From Candolleomyces eurysporus (taxonomy: Eukaryota; Basidiomycota; Agaricomycetes; Agaricales; Psathyrellaceae), in assembly GCA_027579435.1 (NCBI GenBank), contig JANBPK010001237.1, positions 1 to 51,728 on the forward strand: a DNA stretch of 51,728 nt. The letters are read 5' to 3'. Of this stretch, positions 10,673 through 21,767 are shown in pieces. Both the position numbers and the translations under genes were made by a program. The stretch's first letter is position 1; the number at the start of each line of letters is the position of its first letter. The notes below the pieces were generated by a model. The model was not told the DNA's origin and did no database searches. It saw only the letters and a list, made by a program, of their open reading frames with translations.

Positions 10673-12597
10673 TTATACTTTGGAGGGCGTGGGAGGACCC
10701 CATTTCCTCACTACCTGGTACATTTTCACCAGCACCTCGATCTCCCTCCATGTTCCAGCTGAGAAACCTGTCAAGGACTTGAGATGAGGGAAAAGGCCCG
10801 CGATGTATGCCCCTATTGCAGCCTTCTGGACCATGTCGAACTCGAGATCATTGTCAACTGTACCAATAGATAATGATCGGAGAGGATGGATGGTGGGAAA
10901 CGGAAGTTCCTCGAGGTTGAGACTTTCCGGTCTGATTTCGCGAATCCGGTCATCATCGAACTGAAAATCGAGTTCTTCGATGTTTGGGCATTGTTTGCAG
11001 ATGGTAAAGAGAAATTCCAGACTCGGGAAGCACTTGGTTCCATCCCGAGGGACAAGTGCACGTTCGTGGAGTCGGAAGTGAAGGATTTTGAGTCGTTTCC
11101 AATGAGGTACACTTGCTTTGAGCATGGACGAGACGTGTCCTCCAGCGGAGTAGGGGAGGTCTGACATCACGAAAGCAACTATATCTTTATGATTCTTGAG
11201 CACCTGTGTTGCACGACTTATTCTATTGGCCTCGACTGGAGGAGATAGTTTCGACAGCGAACCGGTTTCGCCAAAATGCATCGAGAAGCTCTCAAGAGAC
11301 TGATTTGTCATGAAGAATTGCGACAGTAGGGTGGTGACAACAAAATTGTTGGTAAATCTTGTTGCTTGTAGTGTGACACACCGTAACCGGGTAGGTGCGA
11401 TGGCCCAAGATGCGTAGAACAAACTTTGACCCGTTCCAATGAGCTCCAATTCCCAGCCACAGGTCTCCGGTTTTCCCCTCATCTCCGTCCAGGTCATCGA
11501 AGCCTCCGAATCGGCAAATTGGAAGCCCGGCTCGAACTCCAACTCGAGTTTTCGTAGGTTCGGTAGATTGCGCAAAAAATCCACATCCTCCGCTGTGAGA
11601 TGTGACCCTGTCGCGACCTTCAATGTTAAAAACTGGAGGGTCTTGATATTGGAGAGATGGAAAATAAATTCCCTGCAAAGCGGACCGTTGAAGCGGAACG
11701 TGCCCAAAGATGTCGTCTTATTCGGTAAAACAGGTAGAACTGCCAGAACTTTGTCCTGCTGTTTCAGTGTGGTTACACTGACTTCCAAGCTTTGCAAAGG
11801 CGGGCCAACGAACAGGAAGAGGATATGTAGCGCCTGACTTGCGGCGCCAGAGAAGGTAATCGAGTGAAGGTTCTCGAAGAAAGGATCTGGTCGCTGATGA
11901 AGAAAAAGGAGCTGAAGTAGCCTGTCGTGGGGGATGACAATGTCCGGAATAGATTCGATCTTGAAGCGGTGAATGCGAGAGCTGTAAACTCTAAACCGGC
12001 CCCAATCATCGAAGCCACGATACTCGTAAGACTGTTGAGAGAACAAGGTTCGTGTCAGAAGACCGAGCGTTGTACGAGTTAAAATGGAGAAACTCACGCC
12101 AATACCCTTGTATTCACCGCTGAACCAAGGTAAAAGCTTCAGCACCGGTGTAAAGCTGCCCATCGTATGCCACAACAGATTGGTGCCCGTGTGGAAGAAC
12201 GATTTGTTGACGACGATCAGCGACACCAGAAAGGCCTTCCAGCTGTACGGTTGGGCCAACTCTTGACCATTTGCGCTTTCGTGATTGCCATGACGGTCAA
12301 GCTGACCAAGTTTCTTCGAATGGAGGAAAATAAGAGGTAGTATGTCCTGGTTCCTGAGGACTTGTTCCCTGGCGCCAACATCGTGCTTCTTTCCCAGTTC
12401 TGAGCCGCTGTTATCGACGGACTGGACCAAAGTGAAGTCCTCAGCCGTACCATCCCCAGGACAATCTAATTCGCCAACAGCGAAGAGTCAGACGCTTCCC
12501 TGTTCTTATCGGCTTGAATATACGGACCTGGACGTAGTGTAGAACCCGTAACGTCAGAGACAGTGGGCTCGATGGAATCTGATGCGACGCTAGACAT
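10673..12597 (-). CDS. F-box/LRR-like protein Q1, 598 aa
   Basis: Exons by eye: 12528-12597 (MSSVASDSIEPT), 12098-12465, 10673-12031. Intron 1 (62 bases, GTCCGT..GAATTAG, CTGAC branch site) is needed to join the frames and is mirrored in Q2. Intron 2 (GTGAGT..CAACAG, 66 bases) happens to be readable but has a CTGAC branch site and is also conserved. An F-box-like segment runs from ILPLIFLHSKKLGQL to SLIVVNKSFFHTGTNLLWHTM (about residues 65-130), the Agaricomycete pattern. The rest has leucine-rich segments such as LRNLPNLRKLELEFEP and CPNIEELDFQFDD. F-box proteins link targets to the SCF ubiquitin ligase; the target is unknown. Q2 is its close tandem copy. Confidence 0.78.
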
Positions 12598-12867
12598 TGT
12601 AGACAAAGGCAGAGTGTGATGGTTTGCGTTTAACCCGCAATTGCTCGCCGGCGTCTAAGCTCAAAACATGCATAGCACACGTGCATGGCGAATCATGGCC
12701 TCAGACTTGTGCCGCTCTGAGAAGCATGTGGACAGGGGTGAAGAGCGAGACACATATCAGCCATATGCACCGCTCGGCCCGTTGGTAAAGCTTGAGTGAG
12801 CACTCGCGAGACCGTGGTTGATGAGGGGCTTCACCATCCGAGTCGGTAATCAATTGGCAATTCGACT

Positions 12868-13034
12868 GGCCAGACAAATCGGCATCAAAATCCCCACTGG
12901 ACAAGTGCAGGCAGGTTCTGGCACTCCTCTCGACGCTCTCCCCCGCATTCTACCAAGGAATGCACCCAGCTACTCTACGTACAGCAGGATATGGAGTGCT
13001 ACTCCCACTAATCGGCCACAGCCCACCCTCGACT
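12868..13034 (+). pseudogene. Fragment of the GT69 gene (exon 2 5' part)
   Basis: From CCAGACAAATCGGCA to CACAGCCCACCCTCGA the bases follow 8275-8457 of the GT69 gene, including TCTCGACGCTCTCCCC and TCTACGTACAGCAGG, with small indels and substitutions. It has no start, no anchor and a broken frame. It replaces the region that, in the Q2 copy, holds the promoter and first codons of P1. Confidence 0.82.
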
Positions 13035-13362
13035 ATACGCTGCTCTCTCCCCACGATGAATATCCGTAATATCTATTATTATTTCAGCAAGGAGATCGAG
13101 CGGCTAGTGGAAGAGGTGGAAGACATGCACGCGATTGTCAGGAGGACAGACGAAGTTACGAATTTTGAGGAGTACTTGGCAGAACCGGATCGTTGGACGA
13201 AACCGGATTGTTGGGCTCTGAGCGATGCTCCTAGACTCGACGGAGCGCAGGCACTTCGACTTACGTCGGAGGAGTGGACAAAGCTTTATGTTGGGCTTTT
13301 GGCGACTTCTCTGACGAAGGGTGCAAGCGTATGCTGCTGAGCGGTGGGCGTCCATTCCTGAC
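13035..13362 (+). pseudogene. Fragment of a P-type F-box gene
   Basis: Nearly identical to 16143-16475 of P1: about a dozen differences over the first 290 bases by eye. It encodes the stretch with YYYFSKEIERLVEEVEDMHA and SEEWTKLYVGLL but has no F-box start. A one-base deletion near 13320 shifts the frame after the residues SLTKG. It ends abruptly where the 3' flank of Q2 begins, so it is a scrap left by rearrangement. Confidence 0.85.
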
Positions 13363-13543
13363 CGTTTGTGGCGGTCGATTAAGCGAAGTATTGAACAAGT
13401 CGAGCACCAAGTTGATTGAAGTGCGATTGACAGTCAAAATATCTTTATTTACATCCAATACTAGAGATGGTGTACACAAAATTCAGGGGCTGAAAAGGGC
13501 CAATAAAAGATATTCAAAGATCACTTTGGAGCATACGGGAAAA

Positions 13544-15483
13544 TTATAGTTTGGAAGGCGTGTGAGCATCGAGAGCACCCCATTCCCTGACTTGCTGGTG
13601 CGTTTTCACCAGCACCTCAATGTCACTCCATGTTTCATATGAAGACCCTGTCAAGGATTTGAGACGAGGGAAAAGGCCCGCGATATATACTGCTATCGCA
13701 GCCTTCTGTGCAATATTGAATTCGAGATAACGGTTGACCGTACCAATGGACAATGACCGGAGAGGATGGACGGTGGGAAACGGAGGTCTCGACCAGTTGA
13801 GACTTGCCGGTGCGGATATTTGGTCGTCGTCGAACTGAAAATTGAGCTCTTCAATGTTCGGGCATTCTTCGCAGATGATGGAGAGGAACGTTAGACTTGG
13901 AAAGCACTTGGTTCCATCCTGAGGGACAAGTGCACTTTCGTGGAGTCGGAAGTGAAGGATTTTGAGTCGTTTCCAACGAGGTACACTTGCTTGGAGCATG
14001 GACGAGACGTGTTCCCCAGTAAAGTGAGGGAGGTCTGACATCACGAAAGCGGCTATATATTTATGATTCTTGAGCGCCTGTGTTGCACGACGTATTTTAT
14101 CAGCTTTGACTGGAACCAGGGGAGATCGTCTCGACAGCGAACCGGTTTTGCCAAAATGCATCGAGAAGCCTTCAAGAGACTGGTTCGTCGTGAAGAATTG
14201 CGACAGTAGGCCGGCGACAACAGAATTGGTGGTAAATTTTGTGGCTTGCAGTGTGACACCATGTAACTGGGTAGGTGCGATGGCCCAAGATGCGTGAAGC
14301 AAATTCTGACCCATGCCACTGAGCTCCAATTGCCAGCCACAGGTCTCCGGTTTTCCTCTCTTCTCCGCCCAGCTCACCGGAGCCTCTTCATTGGCAATCT
14401 TGAGGTCTGGCTCGAACTCTAGCTCGAGTTTTCTTAGGTTTGGTAGATTGCGCAAAAACTCCAAATCCGACGCCCCGAGACGTGACCCTGTCGTTATCTT
14501 CATTGTTAACGACTGGAGGGTCTTGATATTGGAGAGATGGAGAATAAATTCCCTGCAAAGCGGTCCGCTGTAGTGGAATGTGTCCAAAGATGTCGTCTTA
14601 TTCTGCAAGTCGGGTAGAATTGCCAAAAATTTGTCTTGCTGGTCCAATGTGGCTACGTTAACTTCCAAGTTTCGCAAAGGCGGGCCAACAAAGAGGAAGA
14701 GCATATGTAGCGCCTGACTTGCAGCGCTCGAGAATGTAATCGAGTGAAGGTTCTCGAAGAAAGGGTCTGGCCGCTGATGCAGAAAAAGGAGTTGAAGTAG
14801 CCTGTCGTGAGAGATGACGATATCTGGAGTAGATTCGATCTTGAAGTGGTGAATGCAAGAGCTGTACACTCTGAACCGACCCCAATCCTTGGAGCCAACA
14901 TACACGTAAGACTGTTGAGAGATCAAGGTTCGTGTAAGAAGACCGAGCGTTGGACGAGTCAAAGTCGAGAAACTCACGCCAATACCCTTGTATTCACCGC
15001 TGAACCAAGGTAAAAGCTTCAGCACCGGTGCAAAGCTGTCCATTGTATGCCACAACAAATTGGTGCCCGTGTGGAAGAACGATTTGTTGACGACGATCAG
15101 CGACGCCAGAAAAGCCTTCCAGCCGCACGGTTGGGCCAACTCTTGACGATTTGCGCTTTCTTGATTGCCATGACGGTCAAGCTGACCAAGTTCCTTGGAA
15201 TGGAGGAAAATAAGAGGTAGTATGTCCTGGTTCCTGAGGACTTGTTCCCTGGCGCCAACACCGTCCTGCTTTCCGAATTCTGAGCCCCTGTTATCGACGG
15301 ACTGAACCAAAGTGAAGTCCTCAGCCGTCCCATCCGCACGACAATCTAATTCGCCAACAGCGAGGAGTCCTAGTCAGACGCTTCTCTGTCCTCATCGGCT
15401 TGAATACACGGACCTGGATGTAGTGTAGGGCCCGGACCGTCGGAGACAGTGGGCTCGATGGGATCCGATGCGATGCTGGACAT
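13544..15483 (-). CDS. F-box/LRR-like protein Q2, 601 aa
   Basis: Exons by eye: 15414-15483 (MSSIASDPIEPT), 14978-15345, 13544-14911. Intron 1 is 68 bases (GTCCGT..GAATTAG), intron 2 is 66 (GTGAGT..CAACAG). It has the same F-box-like segment and leucine-rich body as Q1, with many substitutions but few gaps and an intact frame, so both copies look functional. The 3' flank and the upstream region are also duplicated, making Q1 and Q2 a tandem segmental duplication. It is divergent from P1, with 373 bases between the starts, and this shared promoter may coordinate the two F-box genes. Confidence 0.78.
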
Positions 15484-15856
15484 CGTAGACAAAGGTAGAG
15501 TGTGATCGTCTTCGTTTAACCTAAATTGCTCGCAGGCGTCTATGTACGGTACACGTGCATGTACACCACTGGCATGGCAGCAGGCTCGTGCGGCTCTGTG
15601 AGGCATTATTAACGCGTTCAGTGGACATAAAGATGTGGACAGGGTGAAGAGGACAATGCATATGGCAATATGCACCGCTCGGCTCGCTGGTAAAGTTTGA
15701 GTGAGCACTTGGGAGCCGGCTGTCGAGGGGAGCCAACATCAGCAATCAATCGGCCGGCAACTCGACTGGGTCCCCGCATCCTTTTCCATCACTTCTTCCA
15801 TGTTCTAAAGCCTCTCTTTATCTCTCCGGCTGCATGAAATTGTTGAGCCTCGCAAA
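15484..15856. promoter_or_regulatory. Divergent promoter region Q2 / P1
   Basis: The left part, to about 15770, is repeated upstream of Q1 (12598-12867). The right part has no Q1 counterpart because the GT69 fragment sits there. No TATA box is obvious on the P1 side. Confidence 0.45.
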
Positions 15857-17741
15857 ATGCAATTCAACCGCACCACCGGGACCAACGCTCCCAAGAAGGA
15901 GTCCTCGAATGAGGTATTGACATCCCCCGACTCACCGCCGGCATCCCTTGTAGACCTTCCTCATGAATTGCTGCTCCAAATCATCGATGAGATGGACGAC
16001 GCTGCTCTCTGTTCCCTCGGATGCACTTGCAAAGACCTTAACACCCTCATATTCCCACTTTTATTTGACAAACTCAATATCAACAACCCTTCACAGGGAT
16101 CGATATGTTGCTTCCGGGCACCGGAGCACACGTTACGCGCCATACGCTGCTCTCTCCCCACGAAGAATATCCGCGATATCTATTATTATTTTAGCAAGGA
16201 GATCGAGCGGCTAGTGGAAGAGGTGGAAGACATGCACGCGATTGTCAGGAGGACAGACGAAGTTACGAATTTCGAGGTGTACTTGGCGGAACCGGATCGT
16301 TGGACTAAACCGGATTGTTGGGCCCTGAGCGATGCTCCTAGACTCGACGAAGCGCAGGCACTTCGACTTACGTCGGAGGAGTGGACAAAGCTTTATGTTG
16401 GGCTTTTGACGACTTCTTTGACGAAGGGATGCAAGCGTATGCTGTTGAGCGGTGGGCGTCCATTCCTGAAGTTCCTTCAGGACCGGGATCAAACCACCGC
16501 TGAAAGTGTTTCTACGGCCCCAGCTCTACTGTTACAAGAGCAAATTCTAGGCAACAAGCCGACCCGTAAGTCTTTTCAAAATTGAAATGAGTTGTTCTTC
16601 GCTGACGTTCCCCGCGCTACAGGCTATCTTGACGGAAGCTTTCACTACGAGAGAGCTGGTCCCCGGAAACCGCAGCCGCAGGTGACTGAGAGTGTCGAAA
16701 AGCTACCACGTACGTTATTGTTAAGCCACTCCACTGCTCCATAACGTCTGACACTACCTGCTACGCATCAGAGGACACTGGCCCCAGTTGGTCAAAGCCA
16801 ATCCTTACACAGTCTTCAGACCTCAACAAAGTCTCTACCCAGTCAAAGGCTTCACCACCTGATCGCACAATGGGTCCCCCAACGTCAAAGATAGAAAGCT
16901 TGACTGAACGAACCAGCTTCTCTCCTGGTGCGCACCGACCCTCACACATTTCGAGCTTCAATGTCCCAAGACACCAAGCGGGATTTGGTGTAACTTCCTC
17001 TCCGAAATAACCCTCCCTTCCCTCACGCACTTCGAGGTTGCTTCCAACCTGGTCGTAGGCGAGGCCAACATGCAGGGATCCGACATTCTAAGCTTCCTCG
17101 GCAGGCATCCCAGCATCCAAAAGCTCAAACTTCACGGAGTTCAAGTCCCAAAATGCTTATCCACTCTGCCCGAGTCTGGGAACCCGATCCTTCCCAATCT
17201 GTCGGAAGTGATAGCCCATCCCATCTATATAACCTGGCTCCTGCGCAACGAAATGCAATGCCCCAAGCTCAAAGAAGTTATCCTCTCTACAGAATGCTAC
17301 GTGGACGTGAATCTTGTGTTCCCATACAACGCCATGGACCGAGCCCTCAGAGACCTCCTCCCTCGTTCATACAAATTGGACGTCATAGGTTTCCGATTCA
17401 CAAGCGACCGCTCCGACCTCGACTCCTGGCTGCAATCGCATGTGGACGCCGGTCCAAACATCAGCATTTTACCCAATTTCATCGATACCAAACGTCTGCG
17501 GATTAACGCAGCGTTTCACGTCCAGCTGATCAATCGAAGTCGTCTTGACCTAATTGCGCGGTTCGTTGGGTTATTTCGAAATCTCGATTATTTGGAGCTA
17601 CAAGATCAGCCTGGGGATCTGCATAACAAGGCAGACTATTATCCGATAACAGCTAAGGCTCTCCGATCGCGTAGTCCGCAGGTCAAGAAGCTAAAAATTA
17701 ATATTAACACCCCAACAGATATCAAGGAAATCATTTTGTAG
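15857..17741 (+). pseudogene. Broken F-box gene P1
   Basis: Exon 1 (15857-16565) encodes an intact F-box (DLPHELLLQIIDEMDDAAL to CTCKDLNTLIFPLLFDK) and exon 2 is 16623-16709. Exon 3 starts at 16772. Compared with P2 and P3, about 40 bases are missing near 16898, which shifts the frame; the predicted protein then ends at TAA 17008-17010. In the frame that matches the paralogues, the Trp codon of DWTNQ has become TGA (16905-16907). Downstream the old frame is clean to 17741, with LRR-like text such as RHPSIQKLKLHGVQVP, so a separate product starting MQGSDILSFL at 17070 cannot be excluded. Most likely it is a recently disabled paralogue. Confidence 0.75.
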
Positions 17742-19000
17742 AGTGGCACTTGGACAGAGTGGGGATTCGTACACACGCAGACACGTAACTTGGACTTGGA
17801 TAGCATACCTTTTTAGCTCTCCTGTTCCCGTCCTACGTTATGAATCCAACTGTCGAAGGTCACTGTAGAGGTTATGCGCTCAAAGAATACTCAGCTTGAC
17901 ATTCTGCAAGCGACCACACACTAGCAGCTTGCACGGTGCCCATTTGCAAAAAATAAAATAGCCTGGTTGCCTTCTGTTACGACGCATTCCTGCACTACTG
18001 TAGAACAGAAGGACTCGGACAAAGGTGCTCTCGAGCCTCGCGTTCCTTGCTTTGCGCAGCAATGGCGCTTACAGTAGCGCTTAACAGTGATCGTAGCGGC
18101 GCCCTTCTAGCGCCAGTCCCCGACTCTCTCGTGATATACTCACAAAAGTTCAGCATCTAGCTCTTAGGGACCATGGGGCACTTAGTACCACTTAATATTC
18201 AGTCCGCTCGCTGACGCACTTGGGGGCCGTACTCAAAGGTCGGGTTGGTCGATTCGTAGTACAGTGAATCGAGGAGGGCAGAAATATTAACCAGAAGAGA
18301 ATTGTAATTGAGAATAGCAAAGAGGGATGGCAACAGAGAACAAGTGCGCTGCCGCGATATTTGTAAATTGTTGTACCTGTGTGAAGTGGCCGATGCTTCA
18401 CACGGCAAGGTCCGAGGCATTTTTGACTGGCTTGACTTTAACAACTCAACTTCCCCTTGCTGCCAGACCGTCGTGTTTAATGGATCGTCTTTCAATTAGT
18501 ACGCATTTCAACATAAAAGGAAATGAAAACCCACGAAACGTAAATCGCAAAACAGCGGCCGCGTGATGGCTGCAGATGCCGGAAGCACCGTCTTGGCACT
18601 CGTCGACCCCCGTAGTANCCCGAGTCAAAAATGCCTCGGAATTCCGTGACAGAGTGAGAACACCCACAAGGAGGGCAATCCTACAGGTCAAGAATGCGGG
18701 GTACGACTTTCATCAACAAGCATAGAAGACTGGTACTGTATTGTCGCGAAGCAGAATGCAGGGACAGACCCTCGTTCCAGGATCCAGATCTTCACCTGGG
18801 TGGATCATGGGGTCAGGCATNAAAAAACAGCTATTGCCCACGAGCCCAGGTTTGGATATCGACATCATTGAACCCTTCCACTCCGTGGAGTCGGGGATGA
18901 GTCAGAAGGCAGCTTCCTGACCGTGTACTTTGCCACCCTCCCTTCGTGCTCCAAATTCTCTGAGATCATTGAACTTTGTTCAACCCCAACATTCCTCGAG
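17742..19000. repeat. P1 3' flank duplicated upstream of P3, plus an extra 0.8 kb
   Basis: 17709-18090 is repeated at 21239-21640, immediately upstream of P3. Between 18100 and 18890 lies about 0.8 kb with no counterpart there. It contains Ns at 18617 and 18821 and a 98-residue minus-strand open frame (18199-18495) of unknown kind. This extra piece may be an insertion. 18895-19000 matches the P3 leader. Confidence 0.6.
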
Positions 19001-21070
19001 ATGGAGTCAACGAATGAGGCACCGACACCCTCCGACTCACCGCTGGCATCCCTCAAGGACCTTCCTCATGAATTGCTGCTCCAAATCACCAAAGAGCTGG
19101 ACGACGCTGCTCTCTGTGCCCTCGGAAATACTTGCAAAGACCTTAACAACCTCATCTTTCCCTTGTTCTTCGACAAACACAGGATCACAGACCCTTTACA
19201 GGGATGGATATCGTGCTACAGAGCACCGGAGCACACATTACGCGCCATACGCTGCTCCCTCTCCACGAAGAACATCCGCAATATTCGTTATTATTTCAAC
19301 AGGGGAATCGAGAAACTAGTGGAAGAGGTGGAGGATATACACGCGATTGTGAGGAGGACGGACGAGGTTACGGATTTTGGGGTGTACTTGGCAGACCCGG
19401 ACGATTGGGCTCTGAGGGACGCGCCTGGACTTGACGAAGCGCAGGTGCCTCGACTTACGTCGGAGGAGTGGACAAAGCTTTATGTTGGGCTTTTGACGAC
19501 TACTCTGACCAATGGATGCAGGCGTATGCAGTTGTGTGGTGGGCGTTCATTTCTGAAGTACCTTCGCGACCGGGACCAATTGCAAACTACGGTTGAAAGC
19601 GTATCTGCAGGTCGAGGTCTATCTTCGAGGGAGCGGATAATCGGTTATGAGACGACCCGTGAGTTTTCTTATCTAGTTGAGATGTCTGCGCTGACGTTCC
19701 TTGCTTTACAGGCTATTTCAACGGATCCTTTCACTATGTAACCCCCTTCGCCAGTCCAAAACCGCAGGTGGCTCAAAGTCACGGTGTCAAAAAGCTACCA
19801 GGTACGCGCTTGGTGATCTAGCATTTTTCGTTGGTCTATAACCTCTGACTCTTCTCGGTCTATCGCAGCAAACATCCCGCAAGATTTCGAAGGGAACCTT
19901 GAAGATTTTCGAACGGCTCCATTTGTCGAAGATCAAAAGAACCGTTCACGGCTGCGGATATCTAAATGGTTTGAATTCTTCTCGAAGAAGAACAACGGTA
20001 GTACTCAAGTGGAAGCGACTATATCGTCTACCATGTCGCGCAATTTCAAGGCCTCTTCACCCGGGCCAGACCCCGGTCAGGCTCAAGACCTCACCAATCC
20101 TTCTTCACACTGGGCAAATGCCCCCGTGACACCCACTCGCAAAATAGCTCCTCCAGCGCCGAAGCTGGAGAGCCTCCTTCTGCACTCCGATATGTTGCTC
20201 GCAACTCCCTCCTTCCGGGACTGGACGAACCAACTTCTCTCCTGGTGTGCACCGACCCTCACACACCTTGAACTCCAATGCCCTGAAACGTTGAGCGGAA
20301 TATGGTGTAAATTCTTCTCAGAAGTCAGGCTCCCTTCGCTCACCCGCTTCGAGATCACTTCGGGCCTGGTAGTAGGCCACACCCACATCCAGGGATCCGA
20401 CGTCCTAGGCTTCCTCTCCAGGCATCCAAGTATTCACAAGCTCTCCCTTTACGGGATACAAATGCCCACATGCTTGTACGACCTGCCGAAAGCTGGGAAA
20501 CCGATCCTTCCCAACCTAATAGAGATCAAAGTCCATCCCATCTACATCCGATGGTTCCTGCGAGACAAAAAGCAATGCCCCAAACTCAAACAAGTCATTC
20601 TTCAGACGGAATACTACGCTAGCATGAACCCTATGTCCGCATACGACGCCCTAGACAGAGCACTCGAAGAACTCTTACCTCATTCACGCAAACTGAATGT
20701 CATCGGCTTCCGATTGACAAAAGACAACTACGAGCTCAATTCCTGGCTCCGATCACACGTCGACGCAGGTCCAACCGCCAGTATCCTGTCCAAATTCATC
20801 GATACTAGAAACCTAATAATCAACTCAGCGCATTGTGTCGATATTCTCAGTGATTGGAGGAGGAATCGTCTCGAACTAGTGGCGCAGTTCGCTGGATTGC
20901 TTCCGAATCTCGAGTATCTGAAGTTCCAAGACCAGCCAGGGTCACAGTACAATAGGCTCTACTATTCTCCGCCCGTGGTTAGAGCGCTCCGACGGCATAG
21001 TCCGCAAGTTAAGCAAGTGGAGATTAACCTTAATAGGATAATAGATATCGAGCAGCCGGAGGACTCGTAG
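19001..21070 (+). CDS. F-box/LRR-like protein P2, 649 aa
   Basis: Exons by eye: 19001-19658, 19712-19801, 19869-21070. Introns are GTGAGT..TTTACAG with a CTGAC branch site, and GTACGC..ATCGCAG; all phases agree. The start MESTNEAPTPSDSP was chosen because it is conserved in P3 (MGSTNNAPTPSDSP), although the frame is open upstream. An F-box lies at about residues 17-60 (DLPHELLLQITKELDDAAL). A basic hinge (RISKWFEFFSKKNN) precedes a leucine-rich C-terminal half with LTHLELQCPE and FLSRHPSIHKLSLYG. The protein presumably recruits a target to SCF ubiquitin ligase in nucleus or cytoplasm; the target is unknown. Confidence 0.82.
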
Positions 21071-21767
21071 TTTTTTGGATCATATGGAAAGTTCGTGGCG
21101 ACCCTGGTGGACGGTGGAATTCAATCATTATGTACAGTAAAAGCGGTTGGATTTGGCCAGTAACAAGACTAATTTGGATTTGCAAATACTAGGAGAACGA
21201 ATCGACAATTAACATCTTCTGCCAGCTTGGTACGATCTAATTGACACCCCAACATATATCAAGGAAATCATTTTGTAGAGTGGCACATGGACAGAGCGGG
21301 GATTCATACACACGCAGACACGTAACTTGAACTTCAATAGCATACCTTTCAAGCTCTCTTGCTCCCGTCTTACACTATGAGTCCAACCGTCGTCGGTCCA
21401 TCGAAGGTCACTGTAGGGGTCATGCGCTCAAAGATCACTCGTTGACATTCTGCAAGCAACCACACACCGGTAGCTTGCACGGTACCCATTCGCAACAAAG
21501 NAAAAAATGCCTGGTTCCCTTCTGTGACGATGCATTCCCGCATTACTGTAGAACAGAAGGACTTGGACAAAGGTGCTCTCGAGCCTCGCGTTCCTTGTTC
21601 TGCGCGGCTGCGATGGCGCTTACAGCAGCGCCTAACTGACAGGCACAGCATGGTGCCTGAGTGATGAGTCAGAAGGCATCTTCCTGACCGCGTTCTTTTA
21701 CATCCCTCCTTTTGTGCTCCAACCTCACTCTTGCATTGAACTTTGTTCAACCCCACCATTCCTCGAG
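21071..21767. repeat. P2 3' flank joined to a duplicated P1-type tail and flank
   Basis: 21071-21238 matches the P3 3' flank (from 23850). At about 21239 it switches to a copy of the P1 last codons (ACACCCCAACATATATCAAG to TTTTGTAG) and P1 flank, which runs to about 21640. This join records unequal exchange between P copies. An N lies at 21501 beside an A run. Confidence 0.75.
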
